From positions 1 through 6,421 of the forward strand of contig JBGUKW010000138.1 in assembly GCA_045114665.1 (NCBI GenBank): 6,421 nt of DNA, given 5' to 3'. This document shows, piece by piece, positions 1 through 5,842 of this stretch (within the stretch, counting starts at the first letter, position 1; each line of letters starts with the position of its first letter). The notes below the pieces were generated by a model. It was not told where the DNA came from. It worked only from the letters and a program-made list of their open reading frames with translations, and did no database searches. The position numbers and the translations under genes are program-made. The stretch comes from CADAWZ01 sp045114665 (GTDB lineage Bacteria > Vulcanimicrobiota > CADAWZ01).

Positions 1-1
1 A

Positions 2-223
2 TTTTTTAAAACAACAGAGGGAGGCGAAAGACAAATGGGAAGTATGATTGATGAAATTACAAGACAAAAAGTTGAAGAAGCAATGGCCAAAGGAAGAGCT
101 GAAGGAAGAGCTGAGGAAAGACAAAATATTTTACAAAAAATAACTAATTCATTAAAAGAAGGACAAACTTATACTTCAGAAGATATTTTACATTTATTAC
201 TAAATTTACAATTAGCAACTTAA
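2..223 (+). CDS. C-terminal end of an Rpn-family (PD-(D/E)XK) nuclease/putative transposase, 5' end outside the window
   Basis: The reading frame is open from base 2, with no stop before the first ATG at 35, so this is the tail of a longer protein cut by the window edge and not a 62-residue gene. The visible part reads FFKTTEGGERQMGSMIDEIT, then a charged helical stretch with the GRAEGRAE doublet, and ends in LKEG followed by a short leucine-rich helix. That order (end of the nuclease domain, a helix rich in Gly-Arg-Ala-Glu, a final LKEG helix) is typical of Rpn recombination-promoting nucleases. In that family the N-terminal domain, not visible here, cuts DNA and promotes RecA-independent recombination. 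The GRAEGRAE doublet comes from a 12-bp tandem DNA repeat near 100-115. The last 80 bases overlap the opposite-strand HsdR stump, and the stop codon falls at the apparent break in HsdR homology, so the final residues may be newly acquired. The assignment rests on tail composition only. Confidence 0.6.
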   Translation, partial: FFKTTEGGERQMGSMIDEITRQKVEEAMAKGRAEGRAEERQNILQKITNSLKEGQTYTSEDILHLLLNLQLAT

Positions 224-425
224 AAGAAGTTATAATGCTGTTTATTTCACTTGTTGTAATTTCTTCATTTCTGTATTTATTTTCCAAAAATTTTGTTAAA
301 TCAGATTCTATTAGAACATCTTCTTTAGTAGGTCTTTCTATATTATCTCCATGAATATAATTATAACCTTGTGATTGTATTTTTTCCAAAATCACATTTT
401 CAAGTTCTTTTTCAGTGAATAACAT
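144..425 (-). pseudogene. hsdR: N-terminal stump of a type I restriction endonuclease subunit R (HsdR)
   Basis: The first 68 or so residues look like the start of HsdR: MLFTEKELENVIL, then GYNYIHGDNIERP, EDVLIESDLTKFL and a final SEINSII. These match the family's opening helix, the (Y/H)G-x2-(I/L)ER motif and the (L/I)T-x-(S/A)EI-x2-I helix that precede the nuclease domain. HsdR is normally about 1,000 residues and carries the PD-(D/E)XK nuclease and the SF2 translocase motor; both are missing. After about residue 68 the frame turns into a low-complexity tail of 25 residues and stops. The break falls near 220-227, at the stop codon of the opposing Rpn gene. I chose the start at 425 over an in-frame ATG at 449 because GGAG sits 8 bases upstream of it. 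No HsdM or HsdS is visible, so this is a dead remnant. The family call is from recognised motifs, not from a search. Confidence 0.7.
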
Positions 426-472
426 TTTTAGTTCTCCAAAAAATTTCATATAAAGATTTCCACTATCTTTTC

Positions 473-502
473 ATTATACAACTATAACCACTAAAAAAGC
501 AA
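473..502 (-). promoter_or_regulatory. Sigma-70-type promoter retained upstream of the HsdR stump
   Basis: On the minus strand TTGCTT (497-502) and a perfect TATAAT (473-478) are separated by 18 bases. Transcription would start near 466, about 40 bases before the ATG at 425. It lies just downstream (minus-strand sense) of the terminator at 534-569, which fits a separate transcription unit. If active it would now produce RNA antisense to the end of the Rpn gene. Confidence 0.5.
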
Positions 503-533
503 TAAAAAATATTCTTTCTGCAATCATAACAAC

Positions 534-569
534 AAAAAAAACTGAGTTGTAAAAAACAGCTCAGTTTTT
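534..569. terminator. Bidirectional intrinsic terminator
   Basis: ACTGAGTTGT (541-550) and ACAGCTCAGT (556-565) form a 10-bp stem with one imperfect pair around a five-base loop. The imperfect pair is G.U in plus-strand RNA and A.C in minus-strand RNA. The stem is flanked by seven A on the left (534-540) and five T on the right (565-569), so a U-tract follows the hairpin whichever strand is read. On the minus strand it ends the reductase unit; on the plus strand it could stop read-through from the Rpn side. Confidence 0.75.
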
Positions 570-601
570 GTTATTATTCACTTCAATTACTTACCATATT
601 T

Positions 602-737
602 CTATTTATCAAAAAAATTGGCAATTTCCGTCATCTTCTCACTTTGCTTTACATGGAATGGACATCTTTTGTAACAATGTCCACATTTTACACAATCAGA
701 AGCATTTTTAAGTTCTTTTATTAATCCTGTATTTCAT
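602..737 (-). pseudogene. Remnant of a second [4Fe-4S] aldo/keto reductase, almost wholly deleted
   Basis: Thirteen bases after the intact reductase's stop codon lies an ATG (735-737) with a GAGGA Shine-Dalgarno six bases upstream. It opens MKYR, the usual first residues of many aldo/keto reductases (MKYR-x-LG), but stops after nine codons. In another frame, from 733 to the stop at 602, 43 codons run GLIKELKNASDCVKCGHC, then YKRCPFHV, ending in EIANFFDK. That is the C-terminal CxxCxxCxxxCP cluster motif and closing helix of ferredoxin-tailed aldo/keto reductases, and this frame has no start codon of its own. The start and the last 40 or so codons of one gene seem to have been joined out of frame by deletion of roughly 1 kb. 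The tail differs from that of the neighbour, so it is a paralogue and not a fresh duplicate. No working protein is expected. Confidence 0.7.
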
Positions 738-749
738 AATTTTTCCTCA

Positions 750-1874
750 CTATCCAATTGTTGAAGCAACTTTTTCTAATATATCTCTAATTTTAATGTG
801 TTGTGGACAAACTTCTTCGCATTGTCCACACTTCACACACTCAGAGGCTTTCTTTCTTCCGTGCATTCCAACAAGCCAAGATTCCTGTTCTTTTGTAACT
901 TTTAGATCACCATACAATGTCAAATAATTCATCGCTGTAAATGAGCCTGAAATGCCTATTTCCATTGGACATACTTTAGCACAATAATTACAAGTTGTGC
1001 ATGGAATAATAGGAATCTTTTTCAATTCTTCCTGTGCTTTTTCTATTACTTTTGATTGTTCTTCAGAAAAGCCTTTGAAATCTTTCATGTATGAAAGATT
1101 ATCTTTCATCTGCTCAATATTACTCATTCCAGATAAAACAACCATAACACCTTCAAGATTTGCTGAAAATCTTATAGCCCATGAAGCACAAGAAGAATTT
1201 GGCTCAGCACTTTTTAGAACATCTTCTACAGCTTTTGGAGGCTTTGCCAAAAGTCCACCTTTTACAGGTTCCATTACTATGACAGGCTTGCCATATTTCT
1301 GTGCCATTTCATATACTTTTCTTGACTGTATTGCAGGATTATCCCAATCAGCATAATTAATCTGCAGTTGTACAAATTCTACTTCGGGGTGTGCTTTCAA
1401 AATCTCTTCGAGTTCTTCAGGTGTCGAATGGAAAGAAAAACCAATGTGTTTAATCAATCCCTCTTTCTTTTTCTCCAAAACAAAATTCCACATATCAAAA
1501 TCATCAAAATATTTAGTTCTTGATTCCCCTAAATTGTGAAGGAGATAAAAATCAAAATAACCTGCTCCCGTCTGTTTTAGAGAAGTTTCAAACTGTCTTA
1601 TTGCGTCCTCTCTTGTCTTACAAGCAATCCAAGATGCGTTTTTAGTGGCAAGTTTAAATTTGTCTCTTGGATAACGTTCAACCAAAGCCTGTCTTATTGC
1701 ATCTTCACTACCTGGATAAGCCCAAGCTGTGTCAAAATATGTAAAACCAGTTTCTAAAAACATATCAACCATCTTTTTTGTCTGTTCTACATCAATATTT
1801 TCAGTTCCATCAATTTTTGGAAGTCGCATTAAACCAAATCCCAATTTCTTTATATCTTCATCTAAAAATCCCAT
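750..1874 (-). CDS. Aldo/keto reductase with C-terminal [4Fe-4S] dicluster domain
   Basis: This 374-residue protein appears complete. The N-terminal TIM barrel (about 1-285) opens LGFGLMRLP and carries the full aldo/keto reductase catalytic tetrad: Asp48 (YFDTAW), Tyr53 (AYPGSE), Lys78 (LATKN) and His113 (YLLHN). Tyr is the acid in NAD(P)H-dependent carbonyl reduction. The C-terminal region (about 288-374) holds two ferredoxin motifs, CTTCNYCAKVCP (Cys292, 295, 298, 302) and CVKCGQCEEVCP (Cys346, 349, 352, 356), each able to bind one [4Fe-4S] cluster. This fusion is common in anaerobes, where these enzymes are soluble cytoplasmic oxidoreductases whose substrates are mostly unknown; the clusters presumably link the barrel to another electron carrier. 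There is no signal peptide. The start is supported by GGGAGGG (1881-1887) six bases upstream of the ATG. The gene looks less AT-rich than the genes to its right, as expected for a conserved housekeeping-type gene. The class is secure; the substrate is not known. Confidence 0.93.
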   Translation of the reverse strand: MGFLDEDIKKLGFGLMRLPKIDGTENIDVEQTKKMVDMFLETGFTYFDTAWAYPGSEDAIRQALVERYPRDKFKLATKNASWIACKTREDAIRQFETSLKQTGAGYFDFYLLHNLGESRTKYFDDFDMWNFVLEKKKEGLIKHIGFSFHSTPEELEEILKAHPEVEFVQLQINYADWDNPAIQSRKVYEMAQKYGKPVIVMEPVKGGLLAKPPKAVEDVLKSAEPNSSCASWAIRFSANLEGVMVVLSGMSNIEQMKDNLSYMKDFKGFSEEQSKVIEKAQEELKKIPIIPCTTCNYCAKVCPMEIGISGSFTAMNYLTLYGDLKVTKEQESWLVGMHGRKKASECVKCGQCEEVCPQHIKIRDILEKVASTIG

Positions 1875-1895
1875 AAAAAGCCCTCCCTTTTTTTT

Positions 1896-1924
1896 TTATA
1901 ATATTAAGTCGGCAGTTATAGCAA
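1896..1924 (-). promoter_or_regulatory. Tentative promoter of the aldo/keto reductase
   Basis: On the minus strand TTGCTA (1919-1924) is followed by TTATAA (1896-1901) at 17 bases, or TATTAT (1898-1903) at 15 bases. A run of A and the Shine-Dalgarno come next. Neither box is a strong match. The -35 lies inside the outer arm of the palindromic element, so the element may supply part of this promoter. Confidence 0.35.
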
Positions 1925-2218
1925 TTTTCATAAATATTGAGAAAAAATAATATATTTTACTTTGGTGTGTAATGCGGGCATTTTCGCTCCTTTGCAAGCA
2001 AAGGAGATTGGCCTATGGAACGAAATCATGAGCTTGCGAAGGTATGTAGTGAGTGTATTATACACCAAAGTAAATTTGCACTAATTTTGAAAATTGCTGT
2101 AAATAATTTGAATATTTAATTTCCAAGTTAATAATTATTTTTTAAATTTAGAAAAAAAATTTTCCTGCTTAAAGTAACTAAAGGGTATAAAACAAAATAG
2201 CCCTAATTTTCTACTGCC
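1911..2218. mobile_element. Candidate non-coding palindromic element (MITE-like or IS shell), about 308 bp
   Basis: This gene-free stretch is built from nested inverted repeats. Its edges read GGCAGT (1911-1916) and ACTGCC (2213-2218). Inside these are TTATAGCAATTTTCA (1916-1930) against TGAAAATTGCTGTAA (2088-2102), 14 of 15 paired, and a longer inner pair listed separately. It contains no reading frame of any length with a start and ribosome site. Terminal inverted repeats around a non-coding, foldable body are what miniature inverted-repeat elements look like. I see no convincing target-site duplication next to the GGCAGT ends; if the true ends are the 15-base arms, a TA target is possible. 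It fills the whole space between the defence-type operon's terminator and the reductase promoter region. I do not recognise the family, and multicopy status cannot be tested here. Confidence 0.45.
1956..2074. repeat. 119-bp nested inverted repeat with inner hairpin
   Basis: The arms TTTACTTTGGTGTGTAAT (1956-1973) and ATTATACACCAAAGTAAA (2057-2074) pair at 17 of 18 positions. Between them, CTCCTTTGC (1987-1995) and GCAAAGGAG (1998-2006) form a perfect 9-bp stem with a two-base loop, and TTCGC (1983-1987) can alternatively pair with GCGAA (2036-2040). Either strand could fold into a multi-branched structure. The core between the arms is more GC-rich than its surroundings. No T-run follows the arms, so this is not a simple terminator. 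Confidence 0.8.
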
Positions 2219-2221
2219 AAT

Positions 2222-2275
2222 AAAAAAAGAGTGTGTAAAAATTTTTACATAAATTTTACACACTCAATTTTTTTT
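2222..2275. terminator. Strong bidirectional intrinsic terminator of the ATPase-TOPRIM operon
   Basis: GAGTGTGTAAAA (2229-2240) and TTTTACACACTC (2254-2265) form a perfect 12-bp stem with a 13-base loop. Seven A (2222-2228) give the U-tract for minus-strand transcripts, and eight T (2268-2275) give one for plus-strand transcripts. It begins 17 bases past the stop codon of the TOPRIM-like gene and is the clear 3' end of that unit. Confidence 0.9.
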
Positions 2276-2291
2276 GCAAATTATTTTATGT

Positions 2292-3065
2292 TCACATCTG
2301 TTCTTTAAGTTTGTTTAATAAAATATTAAAATTTGTATGTCTTTTAATAGATTCCATAGACTCCCTATTTCTTATATAATCCCAAGATTCCTCATATGTC
2401 ATATTTTGCAAAGCATCTTTATCTTCACAAAATAACTTAAAGAAATAATCAATTCCTGCACCTGAACATTTTCTCGAGAATTCATCTGCTTTACGAGTTT
2501 TATCAACAAGTGGCAAGTTAGCATTATTGTGAATAAAATGGTCTAAATTGCTTGAGAAAAAATACAAACTATATTTAATTGTCTTTGATTTTATTTTAAT
2601 GGAAGAAACCGAGAAAAGTTTATTCATTATATTACGTTTTCTTTTATTTCTATCTAATGCCTTATTTATAGAATTACAAATAATTCCATCATCGTTATAA
2701 GTAAATTTTTCACAATCAAAATTTTCAACTACTGCACTATCTGGAATATATACTCCATCCATATCTGTAATTTGTATAATTTCAGATATATCTTTTTCAT
2801 AATATTTATGATCTAATAAAAAAGGTTTTACAATTCTTTTATAAATTTTAGACTCAATATTCTCTTCAGTAGCCCAACTATCTGAGAATGGGTCTCCTCC
2901 AGCAACTCCATTTGATGTTTTATCTTTATCTATTATAGCAAATTCAACATTGATGTTGTCATCTATTCCCTCATATATTTCAGAAATTGAAGTTTTGAAA
3001 GTTAAAATATCAGAGTGACCTTCCACAACAAAAAGAACAACACTTTTTTTTGGTCTTTTTCCCAT
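2292..3065 (-). CDS. TOPRIM-like protein, second gene of the ATPase-TOPRIM pair
   Basis: I do not recognise this 257-residue protein as a named family, but its motifs suggest a TOPRIM fold. The N-terminus reads VVLFVVEGHSD, the EGxxD motif of TOPRIM proteins (Glu15, Asp19). A hydrophobic strand ending ITDMDGVY (Asp101, Asp103) gives the DxD motif. In TOPRIM nucleases, primases and topoisomerases these acidic residues bind Mg2+ and cut or join nucleic acid. The 85-residue gap between the motifs is long, implying an insertion at about 45-90. A later strand and turn, YFFSSNLDHFIHN (168-180), and a basic patch KRKR (141-144) are notable. No membrane segment or signal peptide is seen, so it should be cytoplasmic. 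AGGAG lies about 8 bases before the ATG. It follows the ATPase gene by 103 bases under the same promoter and ends at a strong terminator, so the two products probably work together. My inference is that this is the nuclease or effector partner, like AriB of PARIS, although the similarity is architectural and not demonstrated by alignment. Confidence 0.7.
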   Translation of the reverse strand: MGKRPKKSVVLFVVEGHSDILTFKTSISEIYEGIDDNINVEFAIIDKDKTSNGVAGGDPFSDSWATEENIESKIYKRIVKPFLLDHKYYEKDISEIIQITDMDGVYIPDSAVVENFDCEKFTYNDDGIICNSINKALDRNKRKRNIMNKLFSVSSIKIKSKTIKYSLYFFSSNLDHFIHNNANLPLVDKTRKADEFSRKCSGAGIDYFFKLFCEDKDALQNMTYEESWDYIRNRESMESIKRHTNFNILLNKLKEQM

Positions 3066-3092
3066 TTAAAAATCTCCTCTAAATAAAAATTT

Positions 3093-3141
3093 ATATTGCC
3101 AAATCAATAAAATCAAAAAGAATTTATCAATTTGGCAATAT
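3093..3141 (-). promoter_or_regulatory. Intergenic hairpin between the ATPase and TOPRIM genes
   Basis: ATATTGCCAAAT (3093-3104) and ATTTGGCAATAT (3130-3141) pair perfectly over 12 bases. After a two-base mismatch the stem continues with ATAAA/TTTAT, leaving a loop of about 10 bases. On the minus strand only a broken T-run follows (AAATTTTTATTT), so it would be a leaky terminator or an mRNA processing or stability element setting the ratio of the two proteins. It ends about 30 bases before the TOPRIM start codon. Confidence 0.65.
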
Positions 3142-3168
3142 TTAAAAAACTAATTTTTTAAAAAAATA

Positions 3169-4653
3169 CTAACGCTTATTGACTTTTAAAGATAAATCAT
3201 TACTATTGTCAATATTTGCTTTTTGGAACGCCTGAATAATCTTATAATTTTTAGCTTGCTTGTAAAGCATCTCATCTTGCTCATTCATCAATATCTCATG
3301 GAAATATCTATCCCTCAAATTGTGTGTAGGATAAATATTTTTCATACGAACATATCTATTTTGAGGATTTACAGTTGTAAACATCAAAAAGTTTTTATTT
3401 ATAACTTCCAAAGGACGTAAATTATGGGAAGTAAAAATAAACTGACCTTTACCATAGACTTCAAAAATTTCTAAAATTTCGCCAAGAAGATACTCAAAAA
3501 CACCTGCATCAAACTCATCAATAGCTATAGTCAAAGATGGATCATTAAATGCAGCAATTATCAAAGACAAAGAAGATATCAATTTTCTGATACCATCAGA
3601 TTCAACTCTAATTGGTAATTCAATACCATTTCTAATAGACACTAAATCTACAACAAAGCCTTCTTCACCACTTTTAAGTAATGCAGGAGACAACTTTTTT
3701 AGTTTAATATCTATATTTGGCAAAAGTTCTCTCAAGACCAAATTCATATTAGAGAACAATATATCTAATTCTTTATATAAGTCATTAGAAACAACTGTAC
3801 CCTTTCCAATCAAAATAGGAATATCACTAAATCTAAAATAGACAGGCAAACTAACACCTAATCTAATAAGACCAGAATCTTTAGTTCTGATAATTCTTAA
3901 GAAAAATGAAGCATAATAATTCAATTCAAGAAGAACTTGGAAAAAATCTGAGTAATTACCTTTTTCCTTAAAAATGCTCAAAACTTTGTCCATAAAAATA
4001 AATGATTGAGATTTTTCAAGAGCAAGTTTTTTATAAACCAAAAAATCATTTTCTAAATCAGAAAATTTATATTTTGGATCAATAAAAAATTTTCTTTTAG
4101 TAACAGGTCCAAATGCTCCACCTTTTAAAGAAGAATCAATAATGGATTGCATTTTTAAATTTTTACATTCAAATTTGCCAGCAACACTTACAATCTCATC
4201 AAAAACTTGAACATAACTTCTTTTCTCTATCTCAACAGATTCATGTTCATATCCTATACCAACATTATCACTATCTAAATCTACAACTCTTAACTTAAAT
4301 TCATACTTAACAGTGCGAATAATCCCATTAGGATATTGAAAATCAAAAGTAAAACTCAACTTTGAATATTCTTTACCTTTTGCAATACAGTCAGTGTAAT
4401 AATTTGGAATATTTCCACCACTCATCAAAATACGCAAAATATCAAGTGCCTCAATAAAAGAAGTTTTACCTGAACCATTTTGACCATATATTCCTAAAAT
4501 ATCAGATTTAGTATTATATGAAATTTTTTCTTTTCCACAATTGAAAACGATATTTCCATGCTCAACACTTTTAAAATTTTCTAACTCTGCTTCAGTTATT
4601 CTTACAAATGGCAAATTATTGCTATGTTCTTCAGTCAACAAATCACTAATCAT
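3169..4653 (-). CDS. SMC/RecF-like ABC ATPase (AAA_15/AAA_21 type), first gene of the ATPase-TOPRIM pair
   Basis: This 494-residue protein has a complete ABC-type ATPase core. The N-terminal strand ITEAELENFKSVE (19-31) is the usual opening of RecF/SMC-like ATPases. Walker A is GQNGSGKTS (57-65, with Lys63 and Thr64). A signature-like ESDGIRKL (351-358) stands in for LSGGQ. Walker B is LTIAIDEFDAG (374-384, with Asp379 and Glu380), and the switch histidine is His410 in FIFTSHN. Residues 90-340 form the insert that replaces the SMC coiled coil. The C-terminal arm (about 440-494) is charged. There is no TOPRIM domain in this chain, unlike OLD or GajA; the next gene seems to provide it. Such ATPases form cytoplasmic dimers or larger assemblies that sense phage products and control a partner nuclease. 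AGGAA lies 7 bases before the ATG, and a near-consensus promoter lies close upstream. All motifs are intact, so the protein is probably active. The ATPase class is secure; the defence role is inferred from the pairing. Confidence 0.9.
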   Translation of the reverse strand: MISDLLTEEHSNNLPFVRITEAELENFKSVEHGNIVFNCGKEKISYNTKSDILGIYGQNGSGKTSFIEALDILRILMSGGNIPNYYTDCIAKGKEYSKLSFTFDFQYPNGIIRTVKYEFKLRVVDLDSDNVGIGYEHESVEIEKRSYVQVFDEIVSVAGKFECKNLKMQSIIDSSLKGGAFGPVTKRKFFIDPKYKFSDLENDFLVYKKLALEKSQSFIFMDKVLSIFKEKGNYSDFFQVLLELNYYASFFLRIIRTKDSGLIRLGVSLPVYFRFSDIPILIGKGTVVSNDLYKELDILFSNMNLVLRELLPNIDIKLKKLSPALLKSGEEGFVVDLVSIRNGIELPIRVESDGIRKLISSLSLIIAAFNDPSLTIAIDEFDAGVFEYLLGEILEIFEVYGKGQFIFTSHNLRPLEVINKNFLMFTTVNPQNRYVRMKNIYPTHNLRDRYFHEILMNEQDEMLYKQAKNYKIIQAFQKANIDNSNDLSLKVNKR

Positions 4654-4690
4654 AAAACATTTCCTAAAAAAAATAATTTTTAATATAAAT

Positions 4691-4718
4691 ATAATAGCAT
4701 ATTTTTTTATTTTGTCAA
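4691..4718 (-). promoter_or_regulatory. Near-consensus promoter of the ATPase-TOPRIM operon
   Basis: On the minus strand a perfect TTGACA (4713-4718) is followed after 16 bases by TATTAT (4691-4696), preceded by TGC, an extended -10. The predicted start near 4684 leaves a leader of about 30 bases before the ATG at 4653. It is the best promoter in the window and suggests constitutive expression. I see no operator-like palindrome over it. Confidence 0.8.
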
Positions 4719-4786
4719 GAGGTAAATTAAAATTTCTTATAAAAAATTAGATATTTTAATTTTTATTTAAAAACAATAATATAAAT

Positions 4787-4818
4787 AAAAAAGGATTGTC
4801 CTTTTAAAAAAACAATCC
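4787..4818 (-). terminator. Intrinsic terminator after the CFI-box gene
   Basis: On the minus strand GGATTGT (4818-4812) pairs with ACAATCC (4799-4793) around a 12-base loop and is followed by six T (4792-4787). It lies about 40 bases past the stop codon at 4856 and separates this unit from the ATPase promoter at 4718. Confidence 0.75.
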
Positions 4819-4855
4819 CTATAAATTTTTTATCAATATATTCATTATAAAATTT

Positions 4856-5842
4856 TTATTTTTTCAATAATAAATTAATTTTTTCTTCTATACCATCTGC
4901 AATTTTTACATCATAAGTTTCACATAATTGTTTAACCATGCCTATATAAAGAATTGTAGCTTCATCATTTCTATCATTTTTTAACAAATTATATATTTTT
5001 GATATAAAATTTTTCCAAAGTTTTGAATAGACTTCTAAAGAATCCTGCTTAGAATCAATCTTTTCAACTATGATTGGACCTATACGATAATAATATTCAT
5101 CAATTAACGAAGATACTATTGGATTTCCTACTTTAATTATATCTTTAAAACTTCTAAATGTATTCAGTTCATCACAATCATCAGGTTTATTTAATGCTCT
5201 ACATATAGCAGTCGTTACAAAACATCCAGAGCTACTACTTGAACTCGAAGAACTACTTGAGCTTGAAGAACTATCATCATAATCGTAATCGTATTTAGGA
5301 CTATAACTTATATTTCTTTTTTCTTCTGCTTTACGCTTATTATCTTCTTGCCAAGCCTTCACTTTTCTATATTCTTCTCCAGCTTTTGGATGTCTAAGAG
5401 AATCAGCCTTAGAAAAACAATCTATAGCTCGTTCTAAATCTTGAGGAAACGAACCTTTATCATATTGAAATAACTTACCAATATTGTAATAAGAATTAGC
5501 TGTTTTACTTTTTTCCAAATAATCCAAAGCATATCTATCATATTCAAGCAAATGATAAAGATTGCCAATTCGTTCATTTATATTATCTGAATCATATGAT
5601 TCTTTTGATAGTATATACTTAAATAAATCTATACACATTTGTACTCGTTTTTTTTCTGATTCACTAATTCCATTGTTAAGATTTTCTCGTGTGTACAAAA
5701 AACGATAAAATTTTTCTGTCAAATTTTTTATAGCTGGAAGATATTCCTTGACAGCAGACAACTTAAAACAGCGATCAGCAGAAAAAGATTTTTTTTCTGT
5801 CATATATATCTTTCCCAATTCAAAATTTGCCTCTGGAACCAT
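4856..5842 (-). CDS. Sel1-repeat protein with poly-serine linker and CFI-box C-terminal domain, probably N-terminally truncated
   Basis: This 328-residue cytoplasmic-type protein has three parts. Residues 2-165 contain Sel1/TPR-like helical repeats, clearest at PEANFELGKIYM (3-14) with FKLSA (26-30), and at YYNIGKLF (118-125) with AIDCFSKAD (139-147); such repeats are protein-binding scaffolds. A basic helix (160-175) and a YDYDYDD stretch lead to 15 serines (191-205). The C-terminal domain (207-328) starts CFVTTAIC and continues NKPDDC, LNTFRSFKD, DEYYYRIGP and a long helical end, which matches the CFI-box C-terminal domain found after Ser-rich linkers in Sel1 and GTPase proteins. Its function is unknown. 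The start is doubtful: the ATG at 5842 has no Shine-Dalgarno, the protein begins inside a repeat unit, and an in-frame stop lies only three codons upstream. I infer that the N-terminal part was lost by deletion and the remaining frame may not be well translated. A terminator follows. Confidence 0.75.
   Translation of the reverse strand: MVPEANFELGKIYMTEKKSFSADRCFKLSAVKEYLPAIKNLTEKFYRFLYTRENLNNGISESEKKRVQMCIDLFKYILSKESYDSDNINERIGNLYHLLEYDRYALDYLEKSKTANSYYNIGKLFQYDKGSFPQDLERAIDCFSKADSLRHPKAGEEYRKVKAWQEDNKRKAEEKRNISYSPKYDYDYDDSSSSSSSSSSSSSSSGCFVTTAICRALNKPDDCDELNTFRSFKDIIKVGNPIVSSLIDEYYYRIGPIIVEKIDSKQDSLEVYSKLWKNFISKIYNLLKNDRNDEATILYIGMVKQLCETYDVKIADGIEEKINLLLKK

Noticed and set aside
997..1356. 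119-residue plus-strand open frame inside the reductase gene
   Set aside because: It lies wholly antisense to a well-supported enzyme gene, has no recognisable domain and no ribosome site; it is a shadow frame.
1729..1950. 73-residue plus-strand frame across the reductase start and promoter
   Set aside because: Antisense to the coding start, Lys/Ile/Phe-rich low-complexity product, no supporting signals.
1975..2056. tRNA or cloverleaf RNA in the palindromic core
   Set aside because: The arms and loops do not match a tRNA: no T-loop GTTCRA, no anticodon arm of the right spacing and no CCA-side pairing.
3223..3420. 65-residue plus-strand frame within the ATPase gene
   Set aside because: Shadow of the ATPase reading frame, which has intact catalytic motifs on the other strand.
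4541..4750. 69-residue plus-strand frame over the ATPase start and promoter
   Set aside because: It covers the minus-strand start codon, Shine-Dalgarno and promoter; its composition is what reverse AT-rich sequence gives.
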